Shown here: positions 25,435-36,499 of the stretch, one piece after another
How the letters are laid out: the number at the start of each line of letters is the position of its first letter
Position numbering within the stretch: the stretch's first letter is position 1
DNA from: Rhodococcus triatomae
GTDB lineage: Bacteria; Actinomycetota; Actinomycetes; Mycobacteriales; Mycobacteriaceae
NCBI RefSeq assembly: GCF_014217785.1
Contig: NZ_CP048814.1
Span: 3,162,001 to 3,226,000 of the forward strand
DNA: 64,000 nt
Reading direction: 5' to 3'
The notes under the pieces: model-generated
What the model saw: only the letters and a program-made list of their open reading frames with translations
What the model was told of the DNA's origin: nothing
Databases searched by the model: none
Made by a program: the position numbers and the translations under genes

Positions 25435-27735
25435 ATGTCCACCGCCGCATCCCCGGGTTCGAGTGGCCGGTTCGGTTCGAGCGTCCTGGGCTACCCGCGC
25501 ATCGGCCCGCACCGCGAGCTCAAGCGCGCCCTCGAGTCGTACTGGCACGGAGGGATCACCCGCGACGAACTGCTCGCCGTGGGACGGTCCCTGCAAGAGG
25601 ACACCTGGAGCGAACTGGCCGCCACCGGCCTCAGCCAGGTGCCGGGCAACACCTTCTCGTACTACGACCACGTCCTGGACAACGCGCTGCTGTTCGGCGC
25701 CGTCCCGGAACGTTTCCGGCCGCTCGAGAGCGAGCTGGATCCGCTGGACTTCTACTTCACCCTCGCGCGCGGCCGGCCGGACTTCCCGCCGCTCGAGCTG
25801 GTCCGGTACTTCGGTACCAACTACCACTACCGTCAGCCCGAACTCGACGAGAACACCACGTTCTCGCTGCACTCGGAGGCGGTGCTCGACGAGTTCGCCC
25901 GGGCGATGGAGCGCGGCATCGAGCTGCGGCCCGTCGTGCTCGGCCCGGTCTCGCTGCTGTTGCTGTCGAAGGTCGGCCCCACCGGGACCGATCCCGATTT
26001 CACACCGCTGGATCTGCTGGACCGTCTGCTCCCCGAGTACGAGCGGCTGTTCGAGCAGCTCGCCAAGGCCGGAGCCACGTGTATCCAGCTGGACGAGCCG
26101 TCGTTCACCGAGGACCGCACACCCGAGGAACTGGCCGCGCTGCGCCGGGCGTACGAGACGCTCTCGCACGCCCCGCTGCGGCCGCGCATCCTGGTCACCG
26201 GACAGTACGGATGGCTCGGGGACGCACTGCCGATCCTGGCGTCGACGCCGGTCGAGGCGCTCGGACTGGACCTGGTGAGCGGGAAGGTCGATCCCGACGA
26301 ACTCGCGAAGATCCCCGGCATCAAGCGCAAGCGCCTCTACGCCGGCGTGGTCAACGGACGCAACGTGTGGCGCGCCGACCGGTACGTCACCCTCACCTAC
26401 CTGAACCGGCTCAAGGACGTCGTGCCGGATCTGGTGGTGTCGACGTCCACGACGTTGCTGCACGTGCCGTACGACGTGCTCTCCGAGTACGACATCCCCG
26501 GCGACGTCGCGGATCGGCTCGCCTTCGCCAAGCAGAAGGTCGGCGAGGTGGTGTCGCTGGCGAAGGCGCTCACCGAGGGCCCCTCGGACAAGTGGCGCAA
26601 GCGCCCCACGAAGGTGCACTTCAAGCTCAAGCACGCCGTCCGGTTGCGGGTCGACGCGATCAAGGCACAGGACCGGGTGCGGGCACCGTACGAGGAGCGC
26701 CGCGTGCTCCAGCAGGAGCGCTTGAACCTTCCTCTGGTGCCCGCCGCCACACTCGGGTCGTTCCCGCAGACGGACGAGGTCCGGCAGGCGCGGTACGAGC
26801 TCGGCGAGGGCCGGCTCTCCTGGGACGAGTACTACAAGCGGATCCAGGCGGAGATCGAGTCGACCATCCGGCTCCAGGAGGACATCGGGCTCGACGTCCT
26901 CGTGCACGGCGAGCACGAGCGCAACGACATGGTGCAGTACTTCGCAGAACTGCTGGAGGGCTACGCGTTCACCCACAACGGGTGGGTGCAGGCCTACGGC
27001 TCGCGGGCGACGCGGCCCCCGATCCTCTACGGCGACATCTCCCGGCCGAAGCCGATGACGGTCGAGTGGATCACGTATGCGCAGTCGCTCACCGACAAGC
27101 CGGTCAAGGGCATGCTCACCGGTCCGGTGACGATGCTGGCACGGTCGTTCGTCCGTCAGGACCAGCCGCTCCACGAGACGGCGGACCAGCTCGCCCTCGT
27201 CATCCGGGACGAGATCGCGGACCTCGAGGCCGCGGGCATCGCGATCATCCAGGTGGACGAGCCCGCGATTCGCGAGTTGCTGCCGCTGCGGGACGACGGG
27301 CGCGAGGAATACCTCGAATGGGCCGTCGACGCGTTCCGGTTGGCGACCGGCGGGGCGAAGCCGCAGACGCAGATCCACACCCACCTGACGTACTCGGGCA
27401 AGTCGTCCGTCGTGGACGCGATCGAGCGTCTGGACGCCGACGTCACGGCCATCGTCGCGACCCGGTCGATCCGGTGGGTGCTCGAGGCTCTCGACGAGCG
27501 GGCCCTGACCCGTGGAGTGGGGCCGGGTGTCTACGAGTCTCGTTCCGCGCGTATCCCGGACATCGACGAGCTCGACGAATTGCTCACCGAGGCAAGCGCG
27601 TCGGTGCCGCTCGATCGGCTGTGGGCGAATCCCGACGGCGGTCTCAAGACCCGCCACTACTGGCAGCTGGAACCGTCCCTGCGCAACCTGGTGGCCGCGG
27701 CCCGTCGGCTGCGTCGCAGGGCACCGAAGGGCTGA
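25435..27735 (+). CDS. MetE-like protein lacking the zinc site
   Basis: A 766-residue homologue of cobalamin-independent methionine synthase. Both (beta/alpha)8 barrels are present: N-terminal LGYPRIGPHRELKRALESYW and C-terminal ATLGSFPQT, GEHERNDMVQYFAELL and QVDEPAIRELLPLR. The zinc ligands of MetE (E. coli His641, Cys643, Glu665, Cys726) align to His650, Thr652, Val674 and Gly735, in HTHLTY, TAIVATRS and NPDGGLKTR. Three of four ligands are therefore lost although the spacing is kept exactly. The gene is intact with a good ribosome site (AAGAAAGG), so it is probably expressed. It may do another methyl transfer, bind folate, or be decaying. Ordinary MetE activity is doubtful. Confidence 0.88.
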   Translation: MSTAASPGSSGRFGSSVLGYPRIGPHRELKRALESYWHGGITRDELLAVGRSLQEDTWSELAATGLSQVPGNTFSYYDHVLDNALLFGAVPERFRPLESELDPLDFYFTLARGRPDFPPLELVRYFGTNYHYRQPELDENTTFSLHSEAVLDEFARAMERGIELRPVVLGPVSLLLLSKVGPTGTDPDFTPLDLLDRLLPEYERLFEQLAKAGATCIQLDEPSFTEDRTPEELAALRRAYETLSHAPLRPRILVTGQYGWLGDALPILASTPVEALGLDLVSGKVDPDELAKIPGIKRKRLYAGVVNGRNVWRADRYVTLTYLNRLKDVVPDLVVSTSTTLLHVPYDVLSEYDIPGDVADRLAFAKQKVGEVVSLAKALTEGPSDKWRKRPTKVHFKLKHAVRLRVDAIKAQDRVRAPYEERRVLQQERLNLPLVPAATLGSFPQTDEVRQARYELGEGRLSWDEYYKRIQAEIESTIRLQEDIGLDVLVHGEHERNDMVQYFAELLEGYAFTHNGWVQAYGSRATRPPILYGDISRPKPMTVEWITYAQSLTDKPVKGMLTGPVTMLARSFVRQDQPLHETADQLALVIRDEIADLEAAGIAIIQVDEPAIRELLPLRDDGREEYLEWAVDAFRLATGGAKPQTQIHTHLTYSGKSSVVDAIERLDADVTAIVATRSIRWVLEALDERALTRGVGPGVYESRSARIPDIDELDELLTEASASVPLDRLWANPDGGLKTRHYWQLEPSLRNLVAAARRLRRRAPKG

Positions 27736-27796
27736 GGCTGCTTCGCAGGGCACCGAAGGGCTGAGGCAGCTTCGCAGGGCACTCGCAGGGGCTGAG
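27715..27796. repeat. 29-bp tandem repeat across the metE-like stop codon
   Basis: Two near-identical 29-bp units, each starting CGCAGGGCACCGAAGGGCTG, and a degenerate third. The stop of the metE-like gene lies in the first unit. It is the third gene in the window with a short tandem repeat at its 3' end. Confidence 0.8.
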
Positions 27797-27840
27797 TCCC
27801 GATGCGATCCGGGCGCCCTGTCACCCCACCCCACCCCACC

Positions 27841-27895
27841 CCGGCACGATGTCACGCCGTATCGATCAGATCGATACGGCGTGACATCGTGCCGG
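27841..27895. terminator. Perfect 26-bp palindrome between convergent genes (family B)
   Basis: Arms of 26 bp pair without a mismatch around a 3-nt loop (CAG); the outer part is CCGGCACGATGTCACG. It sits between the convergent metE-like and uvrA-like genes and would work as a bidirectional terminator. A related but imperfect palindrome with the same outer GGCACGATGTCAC lies at 42935. Confidence 0.85.
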
Positions 27896-27930
27896 ACGAG
27901 GGCGAGGCGAAGAGGAGGCGAGGGACAGCC

Positions 27931-30342
<2,412 letters not shown>

Positions 30343-30436
30343 CGTCTCTCCCTCCGTGTGTGCGCCGCCTTCGTGCTCCCGGTCGGCGTGGCCCGGCTCG
30401 ATCCAACCAGATTCGAACCGGGCGTTCGGCTCTTCG

Positions 30437-31210
30437 TCACGACGTCACCTGCCACGGCACGCCGTCCGGATCGGTGAAGCGGCCGCCGTAGCCGTCCTCG
30501 GTCTCTCCGGCCGCGACGACGACGTCACCGCCGGCGGCGGCCGCGGCGGCCAGGAGGGAGTCGACCTCGTCCCGGGAACCTGCCCTGCAGACCGGCATCG
30601 CGGCGCCGAATCCTGCGCCCCCCGAGCCGAAGCCCGCATCCTCGGCGAGCGCCTTGCGGGGCATCAGCCCGAATCGGACACGGCCGGGGCCGGGTAGGAA
30701 GTCGACGTACTTCTTCCCGTAGTCCCGGTCCGTCGTCATCCCCACGGCCTCGTAGAACGCCTTGGCGGCTCGGGGATCGGCGACGCCGACCAGGACGCCG
30801 GTCTCGGTCGGCACCGGCGGTGTGCGTGCGGGGCCGGTGTCCTTCCGGGTGGGTGCCGACAACTTCCAGACGGTGCCGTCCGGCGCCCGGTGGACGGCGG
30901 AGAATCCGCCGAAGATGCCCTTCTCGGCGGGGACCAGGATGTCCGCGCCGTGGCGCACCGCCGCGTCGAGCAGGGACTCGACCTCGCTGGGCTGGTCGAC
31001 GACATAGCTGAGGACGTAGCCGGGGAAACCGGAGCGCGCGGGGGCCGGCGAGACAGCCTCGGTCAGCGAGATCCGCCCGGTGCCGTGCAGGTCGAGGTCG
31101 GTGTGGCGGTCACGGTCGATGACGGTGGACGACAACGAGGACGCGTAGAAGTCGCACGCGGCCTGCGCCTGCGGAACCTCGAGAGCGAGGACGTCGAGCG
31201 AGAGTGGCAT
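30437..31210 (-). CDS. Two-domain VOC (glyoxalase-like) protein
   Basis: A 257-residue protein with two vicinal-oxygen-chelate modules. Module 1 begins SLDVLALEVPQAQAACDFYASSL and module 2 begins GVLVGVADPRAAKAFYEAVGM; each ends in a strand with DGTVWKLS or PDGVPWQVTS. Metal ligands are not clearly conserved. Members include glyoxalases, dioxygenases and antibiotic-binding proteins; the substrate here is unknown. A second VOC gene and an AraC regulator lie upstream in the same direction. Confidence 0.8.
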   Translation of the reverse strand: MPLSLDVLALEVPQAQAACDFYASSLSSTVIDRDRHTDLDLHGTGRISLTEAVSPAPARSGFPGYVLSYVVDQPSEVESLLDAAVRHGADILVPAEKGIFGGFSAVHRAPDGTVWKLSAPTRKDTGPARTPPVPTETGVLVGVADPRAAKAFYEAVGMTTDRDYGKKYVDFLPGPGRVRFGLMPRKALAEDAGFGSGGAGFGAAMPVCRAGSRDEVDSLLAAAAAAGGDVVVAAGETEDGYGGRFTDPDGVPWQVTS

Positions 31211-31281
31211 GGGTGGCTCCTCGAGCGCGGTGAGGCGCCGTCGATGGGACGAACTCGGGCAGCTTCCGGAATCGGGACCGT

Positions 31282-31692
31282 TCAGGTCAGCTGGTTGATG
31301 CGCAGGAGATTGCCCGCGGGATCACGGAATGCGCAGTCGCGCACGCCGTAGTCCTGATCCGTCGGTTCCTGGACGACCTCCGCGTCGCCTGCCTGCAACC
31401 GTTCGAACAGCGCGTCGAGATCGTCGGTGGCGAGGGTGACCGCGGCGAAGTTGCCTTTCGCGATCAGCTCGAGAATGGTGCGGCGTTCGTCATCGGTGAT
31501 GGTGGGATCGGCGGCCGGAGGATGCAGGACGATGGAGGTGTTCGGCTGGTTGGGGGGACCGACCGTGATCCAGCGCATGTCCTCGTAGCCGACGTCCTTG
31601 CGGACTTCGAAGCCGAGAGTGTCGCGATAGAACGCCAGAGCCGCGTCGGCGTCGGTATGGGGGAGGAAGGCGTAGTGAATGATGATGTCCAT
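31282..31692 (-). CDS. VOC-family protein
   Basis: A 136-residue single-module VOC protein: IHYAFLPHTDADAALAFYRDTLGFEVR at the start and VRDCAFRDPAGNLLRINQL at the end match the common bleomycin-resistance/glyoxalase-like fold. The ATG at 31692 was preferred because the residues before it are not family-like and would run into the AraC gene. It is preceded at 5 bp by the AraC regulator gene and probably shares its transcript. Function unknown. Confidence 0.85.
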   Translation of the reverse strand: MDIIIHYAFLPHTDADAALAFYRDTLGFEVRKDVGYEDMRWITVGPPNQPNTSIVLHPPAADPTITDDERRTILELIAKGNFAAVTLATDDLDALFERLQAGDAEVVQEPTDQDYGVRDCAFRDPAGNLLRINQLT

Positions 31693-31697
31693 GCCGC

Positions 31698-32153
31698 TCA
31701 CGCTAGTTGCGGCTCGGCACCCCGCGCTTCTCGATTCCTGACCGGTCTGGTCACCTTCTTCACCATGCACGACGGGATGCCGTCCGTCGCCGACGCCGCT
31801 CGGCGTCGGTAGACACTCGGCGGCATCCCGACCAACTCGGTGAAACGCGTGCTGAAGGTGCCCAGCGAGGCGCAGCCCACCGCGAAGCAGACCTCGGTGA
31901 CGCTGAGCTCGCCCCGCCGCAGCAGCGTCATGGCGCGCTCGATGCGTCGCGTCATCAGGTAGCTGTACGGGGACTCGCCGTATGCGGCGCGGAACTGGCG
32001 GCTCAGGTGCCCGGCGGAGATGTGTGCGTCGCGGGCCAGCGCCTCGACGTTCAGCGGCTGCGCGTACTCCCGGTCGATCCTGTCCCGGACACGTCGCAAC
32101 CGGGCGAGATCACGGAGATGCTGCGCCGTTGCGGGGCTGCTGGTCACCTGCAC
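31698..32153 (-). CDS. AraC-family regulator
   Basis: About 151 residues, consisting almost only of the two helix-turn-helix motifs of AraC proteins: [31 protein letters not shown] and the second [32 protein letters not shown]. No effector domain is present, as in MarA/SoxS-like proteins. The GTG at 32153 is a choice; the GTG at 32147 is equally possible. It is followed by the VOC gene, its likely target, and is divergent from the alcohol dehydrogenase gene 65 bp away. Confidence 0.85.
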   Translation of the reverse strand: MQVTSSPATAQHLRDLARLRRVRDRIDREYAQPLNVEALARDAHISAGHLSRQFRAAYGESPYSYLMTRRIERAMTLLRRGELSVTEVCFAVGCASLGTFSTRFTELVGMPPSVYRRRAASATDGIPSCMVKKVTRPVRNREARGAEPQLA

Positions 32154-32218
32154 GATGTTACCGGAGCCACAGACACCAGGGCATGCGTCCGGCCGCGTCG
32201 AAGAGTATGCATGTAAGC

Positions 32219-33259
32219 ATGGTTTCCGCCGCCGCCTATGCCGTGACCGCACCCGATTCCCCGTTCGAGAAGACCACCGTCGACCGACGGGAGCTCGGCC
32301 CGCTCGACGTCCTCGTCGAGATCAAGTACGCGGGTATCTGCCATTCCGACATCCACACCGCCCGCAACGAATGGGGCGGCACCCGCTACCCGGTCGTCCC
32401 GGGCCACGAGATCGCGGGCATCGTCGCCGAAGTCGGTTCGGAGGTCACCCGATTCGAGGTCGGTGACCGAGTCGGCGTCGGGTGTTTCGTCGATTCCTGC
32501 GGCGAGTGCGAGCCCTGCCTCGCCGGCGAGGAGCAGTACTGCGTCGTCGGTGTGACCGGGACGTACAACGCCCGTGGTCGCGACGGTGAGCGTACCCAGG
32601 GCGGGTACTCGACCCACATCGTCGTCACCGAACGTTTCGTCGTGTCCGTCCCCGACGGACTCGGGCTCGACGTCGCCGCCCCGCTGCTGTGCGCCGGCAT
32701 CACCCTGTACTCGCCCCTGGCGCACTGGGGTGCCGGGCCGGGGAAGAAGGTCGCCGTCATCGGGATGGGAGGGCTCGGCCACGTCGGGGTGAAGATCGCG
32801 CACGCGATGGGCGCCGAGGTCACCGTGCTCAGCCAGTCGCTCGGCAAGAAGGACGACGGACTGCGCTTCGGCGCGGACGACTACCGTGCCACCGCCGATC
32901 CCGAGACCTTCCGGGACCTGCGCGGCCGGTTCGACCTGATTCTCAACACCGTCTCGGTCAACCTCGACATCGACGCGTACATGTCGTTGCTGGCGATCAA
33001 CGGCACCCTCGTGGAGCTGGGTCTGCCGGAGAAGCCGATCGAGGTCCGGGCCTTCACGCTGGCCGCCAACCGGCGCAGTCTGGCCGGATCGATGGTCGGC
33101 GGTATCGCGCAGACCCAGGAGATGCTGGACTTCTGTGCGCGGCACGGTATCGGCGCCGAGATCGAGGTCATCCCGGCCAGTGGGATCGACGCCGCCTACG
33201 AGCGGGTCGTCGCCAGTGACGTGCGGTACCGGTTCGTCATCGACGCGTCGACGATCTGA
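32219..33259 (+). CDS. Zinc-dependent alcohol dehydrogenase, AdhC-like
   Basis: A 346-residue medium-chain dehydrogenase of the cinnamyl-alcohol/AdhC type. Catalytic zinc ligands are in GICHSDIH and GHEIAG; the structural zinc cysteines in [15 protein letters not shown]. The NADP-binding [21 protein letters not shown] is intact. The ATG at 32219 gives a start like that of actinobacterial AdhC; an ATG 12 bp earlier is possible. Members reduce aldehydes with NADPH, with broad substrates. It is convergent with sigF at a 15-bp gap. Confidence 0.9.
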   Translation: MVSAAAYAVTAPDSPFEKTTVDRRELGPLDVLVEIKYAGICHSDIHTARNEWGGTRYPVVPGHEIAGIVAEVGSEVTRFEVGDRVGVGCFVDSCGECEPCLAGEEQYCVVGVTGTYNARGRDGERTQGGYSTHIVVTERFVVSVPDGLGLDVAAPLLCAGITLYSPLAHWGAGPGKKVAVIGMGGLGHVGVKIAHAMGAEVTVLSQSLGKKDDGLRFGADDYRATADPETFRDLRGRFDLILNTVSVNLDIDAYMSLLAINGTLVELGLPEKPIEVRAFTLAANRRSLAGSMVGGIAQTQEMLDFCARHGIGAEIEVIPASGIDAAYERVVASDVRYRFVIDASTI

Positions 33260-33274
33260 ACGGATTCCCCTGGG

Positions 33275-34075
33275 TCAAGGCTCGTCGAGCTTCTCCCGTA
33301 GTTGCGCCAGGGTCTTGGTGAGCAGCCGCGAGACGTGCATCTGCGAGACGCCCACCTGCTCCGCGATCTGCGTCTGCGTCATGTTCCCGAAGAACCGCAG
33401 CATCACGACGGTGCGTTCGCGTTCGGGTAGCGAGTTCAGCAGCGGCCGCAGCGTCTCGTGGTTCTCCACGTCCTCCATCGCCGAGTCGTAGTCGCCCAGC
33501 GTCTCCACCATCGACATCTCGCCGGAGCGGTCCGGCCCGGTGTTGTCGACCGACACCGTCTGGTACGCGTTGCCGGCGATCAGGCCCTGGGCGACGTCCT
33601 CGGCGGGGATGCCGAGCTCGGCAGCCAGCTCCCGCACCGTGGGTGCGTGGCCGAGTCGCTGGGACAGATCCGAGATCGCCTGCCCGAGAGCCAGGTGCAG
33701 TTCCTTGAGGCGGCGCGGAACGCGCACGGCCCACCCGGTGTCGCGGAAGTGGCGACGCACCTCGCCCATGATCGTGGGGACGGCGAAGGAGACGAAGTCG
33801 GATCCACGCTCGACGTCGAATCGGTCGACGGCGTTGACCAGGCCCACCCGCGCCACCTGGACGAGGTCGTCGTGGGATTCGCCGCGTCCGTCGAACCGAC
33901 GGGCGATGTGTTCGGCGAGAGGTAGGCAGCGTTTGACCAGGCGATCGCGCAGGGACCCGTGTTCGGCACTGCCCGGTTCGAGTGCCGCGAGTTGGTGGAA
34001 GACCGGCTTGACGTCGTCGTACTCGTCCGGCCACCGAGATGTGCTGCGCTGCCCTTCGTCGGCAGAACTCGTCAC
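33275..34075 (-). CDS. sigF: Stress sigma factor SigF/SigB family
   Basis: A 266-residue group 3 sigma factor. Region 2 reads LPLAEHIARRFDGRGESHDDLVQVARVGLVNAVDRFDV, region 3 includes VPRRLKELHLALGQAISDLSQRLG, and region 4 ends MTQTQIAEQVGVSQMHVSRLL. This is very close to the SigF of mycobacteria. The GTG start overlaps the anti-sigma stop as GTGA, the same coupled arrangement as usfX-sigF. It directs stress, stationary-phase and envelope genes. A SigF-like promoter stands before the pair, so the operon probably activates itself. Confidence 0.93.
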   Translation of the reverse strand: MTSSADEGQRSTSRWPDEYDDVKPVFHQLAALEPGSAEHGSLRDRLVKRCLPLAEHIARRFDGRGESHDDLVQVARVGLVNAVDRFDVERGSDFVSFAVPTIMGEVRRHFRDTGWAVRVPRRLKELHLALGQAISDLSQRLGHAPTVRELAAELGIPAEDVAQGLIAGNAYQTVSVDNTGPDRSGEMSMVETLGDYDSAMEDVENHETLRPLLNSLPERERTVVMLRFFGNMTQTQIAEQVGVSQMHVSRLLTKTLAQLREKLDEP

Positions 34076-34503
34076 GAATACATGCCGTTCGTCTTGCTGA
34101 ACTCCATCGTCGTGACGTAGCCGGTGGCTCCGCCGGACGGCTCCTGAGTGATGTCCACCGAGTCCGTCAGTGTCTCGAGCACCCGCCAGCCGAACGATCG
34201 GGGGCTGAAGTCGTCCGGCTCGTTGGTCGTCGTGGACACGGCCACCCGCAATGTGCCCGCCAGGAACTGCAGCCGACACACCAGCACCGCACCCTCGGTG
34301 GAGCGCACGATCAGGTGGGTGCAGATCTCATCCATCGCGAGCTTGATGTCGGCGATGGCGTCGAGATCGAAGTTCTCGTGGATCGCGATGGCGGACGCGA
34401 GAGCACGCAGAACCGGAAGCTGGTCGGGCGTGGCCCGTATCCGCAGCTCGACCACAGGATGGGACTGATCCTGGTCGGGTTCAATTGTCTTGGCGTTGGC
34501 CAT
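34072..34503 (-). CDS. usfX: Anti-sigma factor, RsbW/UsfX-like
   Basis: A 143-residue GHKL-type ATPase-like protein. VVELRIRATPDQLPVLRALASAIAIHE is followed by FDLDAIADIKLAMDEICTHLI, where the N-box Asn is replaced by CTH, a feature of this subgroup. It ends in GYVTTMEFSKT. It binds and holds SigF, encoded by the overlapping next gene. No anti-anti-sigma factor is seen in this window. Confidence 0.88.
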   Translation of the reverse strand: MANAKTIEPDQDQSHPVVELRIRATPDQLPVLRALASAIAIHENFDLDAIADIKLAMDEICTHLIVRSTEGAVLVCRLQFLAGTLRVAVSTTTNEPDDFSPRSFGWRVLETLTDSVDITQEPSGGATGYVTTMEFSKTNGMYS

Positions 34504-34581
34504 GAGACCTCCGGGTCCGGCAGAGCAGGTGACGGTCGGGCGCCCAACCGTCACGGCGGCGAGCGAGTGACACTTCGCTGG

Positions 34582-34608
34582 ATACCGCGTGCGCACGCTG
34601 ATCAAACC
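34582..34608 (-). promoter_or_regulatory. SigF-type promoter before usfX-sigF
   Basis: On the minus strand GGTTT is followed after 16 bp by CGGTAT, against the mycobacterial SigF consensus GGTTT-N16/17-GGGTA. It lies about 80 bp before the usfX start. It would make the operon autoregulated. Confidence 0.6.
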
Positions 34609-35073
34609 CCGACGGTGTTGACAGTTTCCGGGGTAATGTTGGCAAAAGACGCTCGGTTCCACAACATTCGAAGGTTGTCGACGTCGCGTCGGAGCCCCCC
34701 GGGTGGCGGAGGCCACAATTGGGCAGTCGCGGATGTCCACGATCCGGAACAGTCCAGCGGCGCCGGTGCCGCCCTCGAAGCGGTGGGTCGCCCGGTAGCC
34801 ACGGTGAACCGGCCGCCGCTCTCCTGTTCGTCGACCGGCCGGTGGGCTCGAACCCGACCGACCGTGCGGTTCGCAGTTCCGGTCCGACTCTCCTCGCGGA
34901 GGAGCACGGCACCCGTCCGGTGGGTCTCCCCGCACGCTCGGTGATCCGGGTCCGCCTCTCCGCCGACCGCGTACGGCGTCCGCCCTTCATTTGCGCGGCC
35001 CGCGCTCGCGTGGGTGCGCAGTACCTGCCGATCGACCCTCGTCCGGCGCTCTCCGTGCGAGAACGTCTCGGCA
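34609..35073. other. Intergenic stretch without a convincing gene
   Basis: About 465 bp between the SigF promoter and the glycosyltransferase stop. Open frames exist on both strands but none reads like a known protein and none has a good ribosome site. On the minus strand GGGTTCGAGCCC near 34847-34858 recalls a tRNA T-loop, but no cloverleaf can be drawn. It may be a decayed gene. Confidence 0.5.
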
Positions 35074-36321
35074 TCAATTGGCCGCGGCCTTGGCGTGTTT
35101 CGGAGGCGCGGACACGCATCGTGCATAGGCTCGCAAGGTCTCCGAGGCGACGCGGTCCCACGAGTAGCGGGCCCGCACCCGATCACGGCCGGCCAGTCCG
35201 AAACCGGAACGGGCCGACTCGTCCTCGATGAGTTGCCGGGTCGCGTCGGCGAGGCGCTTCGGGTTGCGTGGCGGCACGAGCCGACCCGTGATCCCGTCGA
35301 CCACGGTCTCTCGCAAGGAGCCGACCGCGGCGGCGACAACCGGTGTGCCGCAAGCCATCGCCTCCAAGGGTGCGGTGCCGAACGGCTCGTACCAGGGCGC
35401 GCACACGACCGCGTCGGCGGAGCGGTAGAGCGCGGGCATGTCCTCGTGCGGCACCCAGCCCAGGAGGTGCACACGGTCCTGCACCCTCGCGCGGCGAGCG
35501 ACGGTGCGCAGCCGGGAAGCTTCCTGATCGTCGTCGAGCGCAGCCGGGTCGGGCCCACCCGCGATCACCAACTCGGTGTCCGGCAGCCACTTGAGAGCAG
35601 CGATGGCCGTGTCGATTCCCTTGGACGGCAACAGGTCACCCGCCATGACCAGCCGGTGTGCACGCCCCTTCTCCAGCCGGCGGCCTTCCGGAGTGAAGAC
35701 GGACAGATCCACCCCGCCGGGGACGATCGACGTTCGTGACCGGGGGAGCCCGAGGTGGGACAGTTCGAACACCTCGTCCGTGCAGGTGGCCACCACTCGG
35801 GTCGCACCGCGGGCGATGAGCTGTTCGAGCCGGACCCTCTGGTTGGCACGCGGCTTCGGCGCCTGACTGAACCGGTTCTCCACGACGCCCAGGGCATGGA
35901 ACGTCTGGATCGTCGGGATACCCAGGATCCGGGTCGCGAGCTGGGTGGCGATCCCTGACATCCAGAAGTGGGCGTGCACGATGTCCGGCCGGTCGACGTC
36001 CCAGGAATCCTCGAGATAGCCACCGAACTCGCCCATCAACTGCAGGGTGTCGTCGACCGGAATGCGCTCGGAGGGTCCCACCGGGACGTGGACCACCGTG
36101 TAGCCCGCCTCGGTGTCGACGCGCTCGGGCGTTCGGTCGTCCTCCCGCCGGGTGAACACGGTGACGTCGTGACCGGCGCGTGCCAGCGCGCCCGACAACT
36201 CGGCGACGTGGACGCTCTGTCGGTGGGTTCCGGACTCGCTCCAGCCGGCCAACGGACTGGCCTGCTCGGAGACCATCGAGATCTTGAGCGGTCTCGGGTC
36301 GCCGGTCACCGCTGCGCGCAT
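35074..36321 (-). CDS. GT4-family glycosyltransferase
   Basis: A 415-residue retaining glycosyltransferase with the GT-B fold. The N-terminal acceptor domain has SEQASPLAGWSESGTHRQSVHVAELSGALARAGHDV; the C-terminal donor domain has VMAGDLLPSKGIDTAI and the E-x7-E motif in WYEPFGTAPLEAM near residue 315. The sequence resembles sugar-nucleotide transferases of mycolata that act on trehalose, glycogen or mycothiol-like acceptors; the substrate is not determined. The ATG at 36321 has GAGGTG 6 bp upstream; the ATG at 36327 abuts that site and is less likely. Confidence 0.85.
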   Translation of the reverse strand: MRAAVTGDPRPLKISMVSEQASPLAGWSESGTHRQSVHVAELSGALARAGHDVTVFTRREDDRTPERVDTEAGYTVVHVPVGPSERIPVDDTLQLMGEFGGYLEDSWDVDRPDIVHAHFWMSGIATQLATRILGIPTIQTFHALGVVENRFSQAPKPRANQRVRLEQLIARGATRVVATCTDEVFELSHLGLPRSRTSIVPGGVDLSVFTPEGRRLEKGRAHRLVMAGDLLPSKGIDTAIAALKWLPDTELVIAGGPDPAALDDDQEASRLRTVARRARVQDRVHLLGWVPHEDMPALYRSADAVVCAPWYEPFGTAPLEAMACGTPVVAAAVGSLRETVVDGITGRLVPPRNPKRLADATRQLIEDESARSGFGLAGRDRVRARYSWDRVASETLRAYARCVSAPPKHAKAAAN

Positions 36322-36499
36322 CTGCATCACCTCAGTCTTCGGAGTGGATCGGCCTGTGTCTCGGGTGGAGCAGGTCACGCGCGGCGGGCCCCAGGGGACC
36401 TGCCGGGCGGAACCGTGGTGGTACTGCCGTCGCCCGCAGTGTTTCCCGAAGCTGCCGAAGGTAAACCCGGACACGACCGGCGCAGGTACAGTGCGGCGG

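Noticed and set aside
25396-27855. An 819-codon frame antisense to the metE-like gene
   Set aside because: It mirrors codon bias of the plus-strand gene; composition is Arg/Val/Leu-rich without domains.
34830-34930. tRNA-like T-loop GGGTTCGAGCCC on the minus strand
   Set aside because: The flanking stem does not pair properly and no anticodon or acceptor arm could be drawn.
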